A stretch of DNA of 64,000 nucleotides, taken from an uncultured bacterium (GTDB lineage Bacteria > Verrucomicrobiota > Kiritimatiellia > CAIKKV01 > CAITUY01). The stretch spans positions 1-64,000 of the forward strand of contig CAITUY010000054.1 in NCBI GenBank assembly GCA_903895695.1. Direction: 5' to 3'. Below are positions 1-8,060 of the stretch, in pieces (within the stretch, counting starts at the first letter, position 1; every line of letters starts with the position of its first letter). The notes beneath the pieces were generated by a model. That model saw only the letters and a list, made by a program, of their open reading frames with translations. It had not been told where the DNA came from and did not search any database. The position numbers and the translations under genes were made by a program.

Positions 1-99
1 ATTGCGTTGGCCAGGAAGTTTCTGGGCGTCATCTATAAGACGTTGAAGAACAACTGGATATTCGAAGACTTTCCTCGGTTCGTTCTCGCAAACGGCTGA
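1..99 (+). CDS. C-terminal end of an IS110-family transposase (cut by window edge)
   Basis: The frame is open from base 1 to a TGA at 97-99 and encodes 32 residues, including ALARKFLGVIYKTLKNN. This resembles the conserved C-terminal tail of IS110-type (DEDD/Transposase_20) transposases, where an [AV]ARK-[FL]L-x-[IV]-[IV]Y motif is followed by a short acidic-aromatic end. Only the tail is visible, so it cannot be said whether the element is intact. IS110 elements usually lack terminal inverted repeats, and none is seen. It marks the left side of an accessory region. The family call rests on recognition of the tail alone. Confidence 0.55.
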   Translation: MALARKFLGVIYKTLKNNWIFEDFPRFVLANG

Positions 100-151
100 G
101 GATCAACAAGGATGATGAAGTAGACAATCATCATAGGAGGAGAATGCCACA

Positions 152-856
152 ATGCCGACGGACAACGACATACTACAGGACCAGCAACTTCAATGGGATG
201 CCCTTGACGAACGTTACAGGACTGCGCTTACCGATCACGGCATCATCGAGAAGGCCGAATTTGAACGCCTGCCACGGCGGAAGCAAAACGCATTCGTCAT
301 GCAGGCCATGAACGCAATTGAATGCACCCGGCCTGCCCCCCCTGTTGATTGGAAGAACGCAGACGAAGTGACAATTCTCAGACACACGGTGTTGGAGAGG
401 AACAACGACCTTGCCAGCAAGGAGTACGAGGTGGAGAAGCAGTGCCAGAGGGCAGAAGCCGAACGTGACCGCGCGGACAAGGCCTCGGTTACGGCCGCTG
501 CAACACTTAAAGAAGCACTGGCTAAGTGGTTGAACTTCAACCCGCCCGGCATGAGGCCCATCACCAAGGCGAAAATAACGCGCGCGGTTCACCTCTACGC
601 CACCACCATGAGAAGCGAGTCGAAGATTGCCGCCGAGTTTGGGTTATCACGGAAGCAGGTCTCGAAGTGGTTCAAGTTGTTCACTGAGGCGACGGGCTTC
701 CCAGTTGTGACGCATAGGCGGCACCAGTCCGTACGGGATCATACGCACGGCCCCGAGCACCGGGAGGGGCGAAGAATCATATTCCAAGGAGAAGACAACA
801 GCACCGGCACGCCTGATGCTGGACCCGTCACAGACCCGTTTTTCTCTGAAAGGTAA
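152..856 (+). CDS. Coiled-coil protein with C-terminal helix-turn-helix
   Basis: This is a 234-residue soluble protein whose function is not recognised. A strong ribosome binding site (aggagg, about 12 nt upstream) supports the ATG at 152. Residues about 75-130 are rich in Glu, Arg, Ala and Lys and should form a coiled coil. Residues about 150-180 contain IAAEFGLSRKQVSKWFK, a typical helix-turn-helix of the resolvase/transposase Hin type. The tail beyond residue 190 is polar and probably disordered. The arrangement suggests a DNA-binding protein, possibly a regulator of the mobile region it sits in. It lies just downstream of a transposase tail and could also be an accessory gene of that element. 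Confidence 0.6.
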   Translation: MPTDNDILQDQQLQWDALDERYRTALTDHGIIEKAEFERLPRRKQNAFVMQAMNAIECTRPAPPVDWKNADEVTILRHTVLERNNDLASKEYEVEKQCQRAEAERDRADKASVTAAATLKEALAKWLNFNPPGMRPITKAKITRAVHLYATTMRSESKIAAEFGLSRKQVSKWFKLFTEATGFPVVTHRRHQSVRDHTHGPEHREGRRIIFQGEDNSTGTPDAGPVTDPFFSER

Positions 857-977
857 CACCCGCAATATACGCGGCGCCCCTGATTCTATTGGCTTCCGTC
901 AATACTGAGGGGCGCGAAAAGGTAGCAGGCTCCCGAGTCCTTTAGAGGCGCATGGTGCGCCAAAAGGAGAAGAAGCC

Positions 978-1286
978 ATGTTGCCGACCACGATAGAAGT
1001 TCTGAAAGCCGCCACGAGAGCGGACCCAACCCTAGACCCCGCCGCGCGTGCCCGCGTCATTGCGGCCATGCAGGCGGCTACGACCCCGACCGCCGCCACC
1101 GAGGCCCCCGGCGCCCGCATTCTGCGCCGTACTGAGGTAGCCCACCGGCTCAGCCTGTCGCTTCGTAGCATCGACAAGTTGGCCGTTCAAGGCGTGCTTC
1201 AGAAGATACGCTTTCCGGGTCGCGGTCGGGCAGCCGGATTCCGGGCGGCCGACGTTGACGCGTTGATCGGGACGGGCCGGACATGA
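978..1286 (+). CDS. Small excisionase/AlpA-like HTH protein
   Basis: This is a 102-residue protein with a clear ribosome binding site (aaaggag) before the ATG. After an Ala/Pro-rich N-terminal half, residues about 49-97 read RRTEVAHRLSLSLRSIDKL and continue to a hydrophobic xxADVDALI end. That is the pattern of the MerR-like HTH_17 (excisionase/AlpA) family, which binds DNA with a winged helix. The stop overlaps the start of the next gene (ATGA at 1283-1286), so it is translationally coupled to the primase-like gene. Such small proteins commonly serve as directionality factors or transcriptional regulators in integrative elements and phage satellites. Its exact target cannot be told from the sequence. 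Confidence 0.7.
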   Translation: MLPTTIEVLKAATRADPTLDPAARARVIAAMQAATTPTAATEAPGARILRRTEVAHRLSLSLRSIDKLAVQGVLQKIRFPGRGRAAGFRAADVDALIGTGRT

Positions 1287-3502
1287 ACGCCGCCGAATTC
1301 CTCGCGCTGGTCGAGGGCAAGACCGGTCACAAGGCCAAGCAGGTACGAAAGGGATGGAGCGCCCACTGCCCGGCTCACGATGACAAGGAATCCTCACTCT
1401 CAGTAATGGACGGCAACGGCGGCAAAGTCGTAATGCGGTGTTTTGCTGGTTGCTCGTTTGAATCCATCATTGCCAGCGTCAATGTCCCGGCTCGGGACTT
1501 GTGCGGCGAACGTCGGCAGGGGGGCGGGGGGGGTGCGTTACCCCCGAAAACGAACCGCAACACTGCAACACCCAAGGCCCAAGTCCGGGCTCAGGCCGCC
1601 GGTTGCACTCTGGCGCAGTACTCGGAAGCGAAGCGGCTGCCCGTCGAGTTCCTGAAATCCATCGGCGTGTCGGAGATCACCTATCAGGGGAACCCGGCGC
1701 TCCGCATCCAGTACCTGGACGCGACCGGCGTCGAGGCGGCTATTCGCTTCCGGCTCGCGTTGACGAAGGGGGACGGCACTGACGATCGGTTTCGTTGGAA
1801 GTCCGGCTCTAAGCCGTTCATCTATGGGGTATGGCGTCGGCAGGCCGCCGTCGAGGCCGGCCACGGTGTACTTGTTGAGGGGGAATCGGACTGCCACACA
1901 CTATGGCTGCATGGCATCCCTGCCTTTGGCGTCCCCGGAGCAGCATCATGGCGTGACGAGCGCGACGCCGCCGTCTTCGATGGAGTCGGCACCATCTACG
2001 TCGTCATCGAACCGGACAAGGGCGGCGACACCCTGAGAACCGCCTTGTCGAAATCACGGTTACGGGACCGCGTTCGGTTTGTCACGTTGGACGGTTTCAA
2101 GGACGCGTCGGACTTACACGTCGCGGACCCTGATCGTTTTCGCGAAAGATGGACGGCGGCACTGGCAAAGGCCATACCGTATGAACAGCAGGCCCATGCG
2201 TCGCGGGATTCGGACCGCAAGGCGTCATTCGTGGTTTGCCAACGACTCGCGACGCTGCCGGATATTCTCTCCGCATTTCAATGCGAGATCGAGGCGCTCG
2301 GACTCGTTGGGGAACCCCGGCTATCGAAGATCATCTTCCTGGCGCTCGTCTCCCGCGTGTTCGACAGGCCCGTTTCCATCGCGGTCAAAGGGCCGTCGAG
2401 CGGCGGTAAATCGTTCAACGTGGAAACCGTGCTGCGATTCTTCCCGCCGTCCGCGTTCTATGCGCTCACCGCAATGTCGGACCATGCGCTCGCGTACAGT
2501 GACGAACCGCTGAAACACCGCGTCCTCGTTTTGTACGAGGTGACGGGGATGGAGTCGGATATCGCGAGTTATCTCATTCGCTCACTCTTGTCGGAGGGAT
2601 GCGTTCGGTACGAAGTAGTCGAGAAGACGCCCGAGGGGTTACGGGCACGAATGATCGAACGTGAGGGACCGACCGGCTTACTGGTGACAACGACGGCAAC
2701 GCGGCTGCATCCCGAAAACGAGACGCGGCTGTTATCGCTTCACGTAACGGATACCCAGGAGCAAACGCGGCTCGTTCTGGCGTCCTTGGCGCGTCGGGAT
2801 AAATCATCAGTGAGTGTCGAGCCTTGGCACGCTCTGCAATTGTTCATCGAGAACGGTCCTTGTGCGGTTCATATCCCATTCGCGGAGGCGCTCGCGAATT
2901 GCATCCCCCCGGTCGCGGTCCGGCTCCGTCGGGACTTCCGGCAAATCCTCACGCTCATCGAGGCGCACGCATTGCTCCACCAAGCAAGCCGTCAGCGTGA
3001 CGAGCAAGGGCGCATCGTCGCACAACTTGCAGACTATGCCGCCATTCGCGAACTCGTCGCGGATATCGTCTCCGCTGGCGTCGAGGCCACTGTCCCCGCA
3101 TCCGTCCGCGAAACCGTGCAGGTCGTCGCGGACATGCAGGCGACGGACGAAGACTCCGGCGTTTCTATCGCTGCTATCGCGCATCGGCTCAGGCTGGACA
3201 AGTCCGCTGCAAGCCGTCGAGTCTCCGGCGCCCGAGATCGCGGATACCTCGTCAACATGGAGACCCGCAAAGGTAAACCGGCTCGCTGGCGGACCGACGA
3301 ACCCCTGCCGGATGACGTGGAAATCCTGCCACCCCCCGAATCCATCGGGCACCGTTGCAGTGTTGCAGTGCAAACCGAAGGGATAGACACCCCCCACCCC
3401 CCCCATGCTCAGGGGCAACCCGATGAACTAGATATTCCCGCCGACGAAATGATGGAGGTTGATGCCAGTGACTACCCCCGAATTCTTGCAGCAACTCCGT
3501 GA
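1283..3502 (+). CDS. Primase-like protein: CHC2 zinc finger, Toprim-like and P-loop domains
   Basis: This is a 739-residue protein of mobile-element replication type. Residues 29-57 form a CHC2-like zinc finger (CPAH at 29-32, C53 and C57) like that of DnaG-type primases. Residues about 195-245 look like a Toprim fold, with VEGESDCHTLWLHG giving the acidic Glu and VIEPDKGG the second acidic motif. A P-loop GPSSGGKS lies near residue 370 and is followed by a helicase-like ATPase segment. The C-terminal part (about 625-670) looks like a winged helix. The fusion matches primase-helicases of integrated plasmids and satellites, which start autonomous replication. It is coupled to the upstream excisionase-like gene. 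Tracts of C and G between domains are unusual but keep the frame. Confidence 0.8.
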   Translation: MNAAEFLALVEGKTGHKAKQVRKGWSAHCPAHDDKESSLSVMDGNGGKVVMRCFAGCSFESIIASVNVPARDLCGERRQGGGGGALPPKTNRNTATPKAQVRAQAAGCTLAQYSEAKRLPVEFLKSIGVSEITYQGNPALRIQYLDATGVEAAIRFRLALTKGDGTDDRFRWKSGSKPFIYGVWRRQAAVEAGHGVLVEGESDCHTLWLHGIPAFGVPGAASWRDERDAAVFDGVGTIYVVIEPDKGGDTLRTALSKSRLRDRVRFVTLDGFKDASDLHVADPDRFRERWTAALAKAIPYEQQAHASRDSDRKASFVVCQRLATLPDILSAFQCEIEALGLVGEPRLSKIIFLALVSRVFDRPVSIAVKGPSSGGKSFNVETVLRFFPPSAFYALTAMSDHALAYSDEPLKHRVLVLYEVTGMESDIASYLIRSLLSEGCVRYEVVEKTPEGLRARMIEREGPTGLLVTTTATRLHPENETRLLSLHVTDTQEQTRLVLASLARRDKSSVSVEPWHALQLFIENGPCAVHIPFAEALANCIPPVAVRLRRDFRQILTLIEAHALLHQASRQRDEQGRIVAQLADYAAIRELVADIVSAGVEATVPASVRETVQVVADMQATDEDSGVSIAAIAHRLRLDKSAASRRVSGARDRGYLVNMETRKGKPARWRTDEPLPDDVEILPPPESIGHRCSVAVQTEGIDTPHPPHAQGQPDELDIPADEMMEVDASDYPRILAATP

Positions 3503-3722
3503 CGCCGGAGTCACACTCTACTTGGCGGACAATGGACGGTTGCGGCTGAAAGGTCCGAAAGCCGCGTTGACGAACTATCTGCGGGCGACGCTCACTGAGT
3601 ATCTGCCCGAGATCGTCCACCTATTCAACGAGCGGGCCGCAATCATGCAATATGACGGCGCACTCCATCACGAGGATGCTGAACAGCACGCCGCCCTGGA
3701 CATCGTAGGAACCACCCCGTGA
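3462..3722 (+). CDS. Small TubC N-terminal-domain-like protein
   Basis: This 86-residue protein begins at the ATG at 3462, preceded by a ggagg-type site inside the end of the primase gene, so the two genes overlap by about 40 nt. A TTG start one codon earlier is also possible. The sequence FLQQLRDAGVTLYLADNGRLRLKG, followed by ALTNYLRATLTEYLPEIVHLF, has the pattern of the TubC N-terminal docking domain. That fold is also found as a small stand-alone protein beside primase genes in integrated elements. Its role there is not established. In this context it probably assists the primase, which is an inference from position. Confidence 0.6.
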   Translation: MPVTTPEFLQQLRDAGVTLYLADNGRLRLKGPKAALTNYLRATLTEYLPEIVHLFNERAAIMQYDGALHHEDAEQHAALDIVGTTP

Positions 3723-3749
3723 ATCGCGTTCAACAGGAAGGACACTCTG

Positions 3750-4433
3750 ATGCCATTGACGAATGCAGAACGCCAGCGGGCATACCGAGACCGGCAGAAG
3801 GCCCGACAACCCGGCCAAGTCGCAGCAGTCGCTCGCACCGGTACCGCCTCAAACCCGCCGCCCCCATCGGTCGTGCGCCAAGTCGGCCGTCAGCAACCCG
3901 AGGGCCATGGCCTGCTACCCGTTGCCACGCAGGAGCAGTTCGACGAGGCCGCGCGTCGTTATGCCACGGGGGAGCACTGGACGGACATCGCGAAGGCGCT
4001 GGGTATCGACTGGGGTATGTTCATGCGCCGCGGCCAGGTCGAGGGCAACGTCAAGACGTGGAAGGCGTGCCAGGACTCCAACAAACTCACCTCTATGAAA
4101 CGGATCGGTGAACGGGCTGAACGGTGCGCATTCGACGGGGTCAAGCGTACCACACGGCGCGAGACCGGTACGGACACCAAGGGACAACCGGTGGAGAAGG
4201 TCATCGAGACCGAGGAACACGTTGCCGATGCCGCTATGGCCCGCCTCGCCCTGGAGGCCGTCGCCCCGGAGGTCCACGGCAAGCTGGCGGGTGCCAAGTC
4301 GGCCAACGCCCCCGCCGTCGCCGTGCAAATCATAAACTGGTCGATGTCTGAGACGCCGGGGAGTGGTACGACCATCACCGTCCCCCTTAGCCCAACCGAA
4401 CCCACCCAGGAAAGGACGCCACTATGCCAATGA
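3750..4433 (+). CDS. NAERQR-type element protein, copy 1 (possible terminase-small-like)
   Basis: This is a 227-residue protein with a good ribosome binding site (aggaagga). Its N-terminus, MPLTNAERQRAYRDRQKAR, is a basic leader common in phage and satellite proteins. A Pro-rich linker follows, then residues about 60-105 carry a helix-turn-helix-like unit (YATGEHWTDIAKALGIDWG). The rest is helical. The leader and the order of parts match the next gene, so the two are probably paralogues. The HTH plus charged helices recalls small terminase subunits, which recognise DNA for packaging, but no diagnostic motif is seen. A plain DNA-binding protein of the element is equally possible. Confidence 0.6.
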   Translation: MPLTNAERQRAYRDRQKARQPGQVAAVARTGTASNPPPPSVVRQVGRQQPEGHGLLPVATQEQFDEAARRYATGEHWTDIAKALGIDWGMFMRRGQVEGNVKTWKACQDSNKLTSMKRIGERAERCAFDGVKRTTRRETGTDTKGQPVEKVIETEEHVADAAMARLALEAVAPEVHGKLAGAKSANAPAVAVQIINWSMSETPGSGTTITVPLSPTEPTQERTPLCQ

Positions 4434-5203
4434 CCAACGCCGAGAGACAACGCCTGTACCGCGAGCGCAAGGCCCGCCAAGCCCCGCAACCGCTTGGGCC
4501 GCCCGCGTCACGTAACGGCGTTACGCCCGTAACGAGTAACGGCACGGCCACCGTAACGACCGCCATGCCCGTAACGTGTTCGCCGTCAAGTGTAACGCCC
4601 GGCACTGGTGACATTGTGTTACAATCAGGGTCATGCGCGCGCCCGCGACCCGGCCCGGCAAGGGGTAGCGTCCATGACTGCCTTCCCGTCGCCCCTGCCC
4701 CCGTCGAGGTGTTCATGCGGTGTTGCGCCCGCATGTCCCGCGGCGATACCTGGAAGGCGATAGCCGGCGATGAGGGCACGGACCGCAAAGCCCTATGGGC
4801 CGCCTGCATCGTCCGGAGCCGGCAAGAGGATTACAAGGAGATGTGGGCCGAGGCTCAGCGGCTCGAAGTGGAGATTCGCAGGCACGAGTTGTCTGAGGCC
4901 GGCATGACCATGTTACGGGCTGCGACCGGCGAGATACCCATGCGCGAGGAGTCCGCCAACACTCCGTCCGGCCCGACCAGCCGCACCGTCACAGAGAAGT
5001 CACCCCAGGCCCTCACGGCCGGCGCCGGGATTCTGTTTCCGCGTGAACACGGCCGGCTTGCCCGTGGCGCCGAGGACCCGCCGCCCCCGTCCAACACCGT
5101 CAACATCGGGCAGATCATCGCCATGCTCGACGCCCGCGGTGCCGCCGTTATGGCCGCCCTCAGCGCCGATATACCCGTAAAGCCTCTCGGTGAAGCCCCA
5201 TGA
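4424..5203 (+). CDS. NAERQR-type element protein, copy 2 (possible terminase-small-like)
   Basis: This 259-residue protein overlaps the end of copy 1 by 10 nt and has its own ribosome binding site (aggaaagga). It opens with MPMTNAERQRLYRERKARQ, almost the same leader as copy 1. A Val-Thr-rich linker (residues about 25-70) is encoded by a run of GTAACG hexamers. Residues about 90-150 hold a helix-turn-helix-like segment (RGDTWKAIAGDEGTDRKALW) and a charged helix. The end is Pro- and Ala-rich. The role is unknown; a terminase-small or DNA-binding role is inferred from layout. A very short reading frame starts in the ATGA at its stop codon, as if a following gene had been lost. Confidence 0.6.
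   Translation: MPMTNAERQRLYRERKARQAPQPLGPPASRNGVTPVTSNGTATVTTAMPVTCSPSSVTPGTGDIVLQSGSCARPRPGPARGSVHDCLPVAPAPVEVFMRCCARMSRGDTWKAIAGDEGTDRKALWAACIVRSRQEDYKEMWAEAQRLEVEIRRHELSEAGMTMLRAATGEIPMREESANTPSGPTSRTVTEKSPQALTAGAGILFPREHGRLARGAEDPPPPSNTVNIGQIIAMLDARGAAVMAALSADIPVKPLGEAP
4512..4597 (+). repeat. Cluster of GTAACG hexamers (iteron-like)
   Basis: Six direct copies of GTAACG start at 4512, 4529, 4536, 4553, 4571 and 4592, and one inverted copy (CGTTAC) lies at 4519-4524. They sit within the linker-coding part of the second NAERQR gene. Four copies are read as the codons GTA-ACG, but those at 4512 and 4536 are in another frame. The motif is therefore not explained only by a repeated Val-Thr dipeptide. 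It could be a binding site for an element-encoded protein. Confidence 0.5.
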
Positions 5204-5235
5204 CCGAGACCGTCGAACAGATTGCGCCCGAGTAG
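5200..5235 (+). pseudogene. 11-codon ORF at a coupled start: possible remnant of a deleted gene
   Basis: The stop of the previous gene is part of an ATGA, and the frame from that ATG reads MTETVEQIAPE and then TAG. A coupled start leading into an 11-codon frame looks like the head of a gene whose body has been lost. This is an inference; it could equally be chance. Confidence 0.3.
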
Positions 5236-5300
5236 ACTGAACTCGGCCACCGCATTCACGCCTGATTATTGAACGCGGCGACTGCCGTGGCGCCATGGAG

Positions 5301-5326
5301 TGCCTGGCGTTATCTGCCTGGCGTTA
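5301..5326 (+). repeat. Two tandem copies of TGCCTGGCGTTA
   Basis: The 12-mer TGCCTGGCGTTA occurs at 5301-5312 and again at 5315-5326, a 14-bp period. It is intergenic and could be an operator or the footprint of a dimeric regulator. No function is shown. Confidence 0.5.
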
Positions 5327-5493
5327 CCGTTTGACACACTGTCTCCCCGGAAGTACGGTTCGCGTGTAGTCGGTGTGACCTTCAAGGCGACGCCGGACGC
5401 AAAGGAGAACCGAAGAACGACAGAAGTCTGATCGAGTACAATTTGACGCGCTGATGCGCTGAACGCTTCTGTCGAAAACCGCGAATTTTCAAA

Positions 5494-5558
5494 GCAGGAA
5501 GCGAGACGTGCGGAGACGCGCCCTTATGGGGCGCGGCTCCTCGTTTCGTGTTTCCTGC
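5494..5558. other. 65-nt imperfect hairpin upstream of the Sel1/GYF gene
   Basis: Complementary blocks nest around a 5-nt loop: GCAGGAA (5494-5500) with TTCCTGC (5552-5558), CGAGACG (5502-5508) with CGTTTCG (5542-5548, one GU pair), GGAG with CTCC, and CGCGCCC (5517-5523) with GGGCGCG (5529-5535). That gives about 25 base pairs. No T-run follows, so a simple intrinsic terminator is unlikely. It may be a structured leader RNA or a palindromic element. Confidence 0.5.
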
Positions 5559-5647
5559 ATGGGGCTTCGCGGTCCCTCGACAGAGGCATGAGCTTGGATG
5601 TCCGCGCCCCGCTCTCTTTCGGGGTCCGGGCCGTCGATGGAGGGCAC

Positions 5648-7726
5648 ATGAAACTCGTGCGGGAATGTCTTCTCGGGTTGATGGTGGCGATGCTGCATGT
5701 CACCTGCGCGCCGCCCGTACAAGCCGGCATCGAGTATCTCGACCAAGAAGGTTACAGCCTTGGCCCCGACGGCGCTTGCTGGCTAACGGTAGCCGGCCAA
5801 CAGACTTGCACTTTGTCGTGGGTTGCACGGCCTGACGTTTTGGAGCGAACATGGACCATCACGAGTGGCTGCGTCCGCAGTCTGGCGGGAACATACATTG
5901 GCAAGACCAGCGTCGGCGATTGGATCATCGTGAAGGTCGCGGAGACCGAGATCGGCAAGATAGGTGGGGGAGCCTTTAAGAAATTAGCCCGCCAATGCCT
6001 ATCGCAAAACGACATCAGTTACCTTGAACTGGCTACGCGCCGCGCCGCTGATGGCACGCCGACACTGCCGTTTGACGGCGTAACCGTTGCGCCCCTTCCG
6101 TCCGGGCAACCGGCGCCGAAGTGGGAAGACTCCAAGCCGGTCAAGGAACCCTTGCCGAAGTGGGCAGAATTCACGCCCGATGTTCCAGCCGGGTTGCCGG
6201 AAGCGGAGCGGGAAAACTGGACACAAGCCGCACAGGGGAATGCCCAAGCACAAGCTCACGTCGGGTGGATGTATGCGAACGGCGAGAGGGTGCCTCAGAA
6301 CTACGTGAAGGCAAGAGAGTGGTACCGCAAGGCTGCTGAACAGGGGAATGCCGTTGCGCAGAATAACTTGGTCTGCTTACTGAACGATTACTTCTCCGGC
6401 CCGCCCGAAGTCGCCGCCGAGGCGGAACAGTGGTGGCGGAAAGCCGCTGAACAGGGGAATGCCTCAGCGAAACAGAGTCTTGCGTCACTTAGTGCCAAGG
6501 AAAAGGCCCCCCCAGCGCCAGACAACAACGATCCATGGGCGATGGCCTATGTCGTCACAAGCGGCGCTATCGCGGTGGCAGTTCTTCTCTTTTTCGCGTC
6601 GCGTCGCGCCATACGGCAATCAAAGTTGAACTGCAAACAACCGACCACACCGCAGCCGACCGGTGCGACCGGCGCCACCCGCCCCGTCAACATCCCACCT
6701 GAGCCGCTCAATGCCACAGTCGCGGCAAGTGGCGGCCTACAGGCTGGTCAACATCCAGTCAGTGCCCCTGGCGGTCAACTCAAAGTGCGAATGGCACCCG
6801 TTCCAACAATCCCCCCTGGCAATGGCATACCGCCGTCATTGCAGGACCAAGAAAAGTGGTTCTACGCCGTCGGGGCCGGTCGTGAAGGCCCAGTATCGCG
6901 AGAGTCATTACTTGCGTTACGGGCTGCCGGTGAACTTGGCGACGAAACACTCGTCTGGACACGCGGTCTCGCTGACTGGAAACCATTCAAGGAGGCGGTG
7001 AATGGGTCGTCCCAGCCCATGCCGCCCACGGCAGTTGCTACCCCGGCAACGCCTTCGACAGGTGTGCCCCGTGGTGCGGCTTCAAATGCGGGACCTGCGA
7101 GTCCTGTCACCATGCCCACAAAGTTGCCGCCTCAGCAAAGAAGCGGACAGGGCGGCACTGGCATCAAATCAATTCTGAATCGCCTGCCGCCCGTCGTTCG
7201 CAACTATATCGTGTCACTCGTATGGATGGGGATCGCTTTCGGGGCCATCAACCTGCTTCTCTTTGGGGGACAGAAGATATGGCACTACAACGACCAGGAG
7301 AAACTGGACACCTTGAACCCCCAGATAGAACTGATGAAAAGTGACCTTCGCAGTCAGGAAGCGCAGTTGCGAAGCCTCGACACTCAAATCAGTCGATGCC
7401 AAGCGGTCATAGACCGAAGCAGACCCACGGTCCAATGGTATGAAAACACTTACCCGGATGGAATTCCGCAAAATGAATACGTTCAATACTGCCGCGAGGT
7501 AAGTGAGTTCAACGAATGGATTGATAACAAGAACACGCTCGTCGCCCAGTACAATGCCATCTATCCAGATTACGCGAGAAGAGTTGACCGATTCAACGCG
7601 GCGATTACCGAGGCGAACGCAACCGCGAAGCGAATCGGCGGGACATGGTATGTCATCCCGATCCCGTTGCCCGCCGTTGGCGGCCATCAACCAACGCAGG
7701 TGAGACAACGCGCGAAAGCCAGATGA
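5648..7726 (+). CDS. Membrane protein with Sel1 repeats, GYF_2-like domain and coiled coil
   Basis: This is a 692-residue protein. The start at 5648 is preferred over an upstream ATG because it has a gagg-type site and opens directly with a signal peptide (MKLVRECLLGLMVAMLHVTC). Residues about 190-277 contain two or three Sel1/TPR-like repeats (AQAHVGWMYANGERVPQ, WYRKAAEQGN). A transmembrane helix lies at about 297-321. A GYF_2-type domain follows near 401-450 (KWFYAVGAGREGPVSRESL, then DWKPF). A second transmembrane helix lies near 516-541, then a coiled coil. The domain order places Sel1 repeats outside the cytoplasm and the GYF-like domain between the two membrane spans. It probably acts as a scaffold in the envelope. 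The N-terminal 180 residues are not recognised. Confidence 0.75.
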   Translation: MKLVRECLLGLMVAMLHVTCAPPVQAGIEYLDQEGYSLGPDGACWLTVAGQQTCTLSWVARPDVLERTWTITSGCVRSLAGTYIGKTSVGDWIIVKVAETEIGKIGGGAFKKLARQCLSQNDISYLELATRRAADGTPTLPFDGVTVAPLPSGQPAPKWEDSKPVKEPLPKWAEFTPDVPAGLPEAERENWTQAAQGNAQAQAHVGWMYANGERVPQNYVKAREWYRKAAEQGNAVAQNNLVCLLNDYFSGPPEVAAEAEQWWRKAAEQGNASAKQSLASLSAKEKAPPAPDNNDPWAMAYVVTSGAIAVAVLLFFASRRAIRQSKLNCKQPTTPQPTGATGATRPVNIPPEPLNATVAASGGLQAGQHPVSAPGGQLKVRMAPVPTIPPGNGIPPSLQDQEKWFYAVGAGREGPVSRESLLALRAAGELGDETLVWTRGLADWKPFKEAVNGSSQPMPPTAVATPATPSTGVPRGAASNAGPASPVTMPTKLPPQQRSGQGGTGIKSILNRLPPVVRNYIVSLVWMGIAFGAINLLLFGGQKIWHYNDQEKLDTLNPQIELMKSDLRSQEAQLRSLDTQISRCQAVIDRSRPTVQWYENTYPDGIPQNEYVQYCREVSEFNEWIDNKNTLVAQYNAIYPDYARRVDRFNAAITEANATAKRIGGTWYVIPIPLPAVGGHQPTQVRQRAKAR

Positions 7727-7741
7727 GATGATTTCCCCGCC

Positions 7742-7951
7742 ATGAACGCAACCGACCGCGCGCGCCGTCACCGGGAAATAGTCCGGCGCAATCGCCTGAT
7801 CGTCGAGGAACTCGCACGGGGAAGGGCAACGGCCGCCGAACTAGCCACGCGGTACGATGTGACACGCGAGCGGATACGGCAGATACGCAAGGCGGGCACC
7901 AGACATCCCCATTCCGACACGCCAGACGCGCCGAGTTCACGGCACCGGTAA
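7742..7951 (+). CDS. Small HTH protein (sigma70 region 4-like)
   Basis: This is a 69-residue basic protein starting 15 nt after the preceding gene. Residues about 20-50 read VEELARGRATAAELATRYD and then VTRERIRQIRK, which is the helix-turn-helix of sigma70 region 4 and related small regulators. The C-terminus is short and polar. The ribosome binding site is weak. It may regulate the accessory region, but nothing else supports a role. Confidence 0.5.
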   Translation: MNATDRARRHREIVRRNRLIVEELARGRATAAELATRYDVTRERIRQIRKAGTRHPHSDTPDAPSSRHR

Positions 7952-8060
7952 CCGACGTGACGCCCGAACCCTAGGAAGGTAACACGAAGTGATGGGGGGC
8001 GAACGTACTTGCCGCCCTCAACAGCGCCGCCCGTCCAAAATGACTGGCCGCTGGCTGACG

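Larger units (their letters stand above)
5236..5647. other. Gene-free 0.4 kb with direct repeat and long hairpin
   Basis: No convincing gene is seen here. The stretch contains a tandem 12-bp direct repeat (5301-5326) and a long imperfect hairpin (5494-5558), listed separately. A purine-rich aaaggag at about 5400 resembles a ribosome binding site but is not followed by an open frame. Confidence 0.5.

Noticed and set aside
876..916. GCGCCCCT/AGGGGCGC inverted repeat as terminator
   Set aside because: The loop is about 25 nt and no T-run follows.
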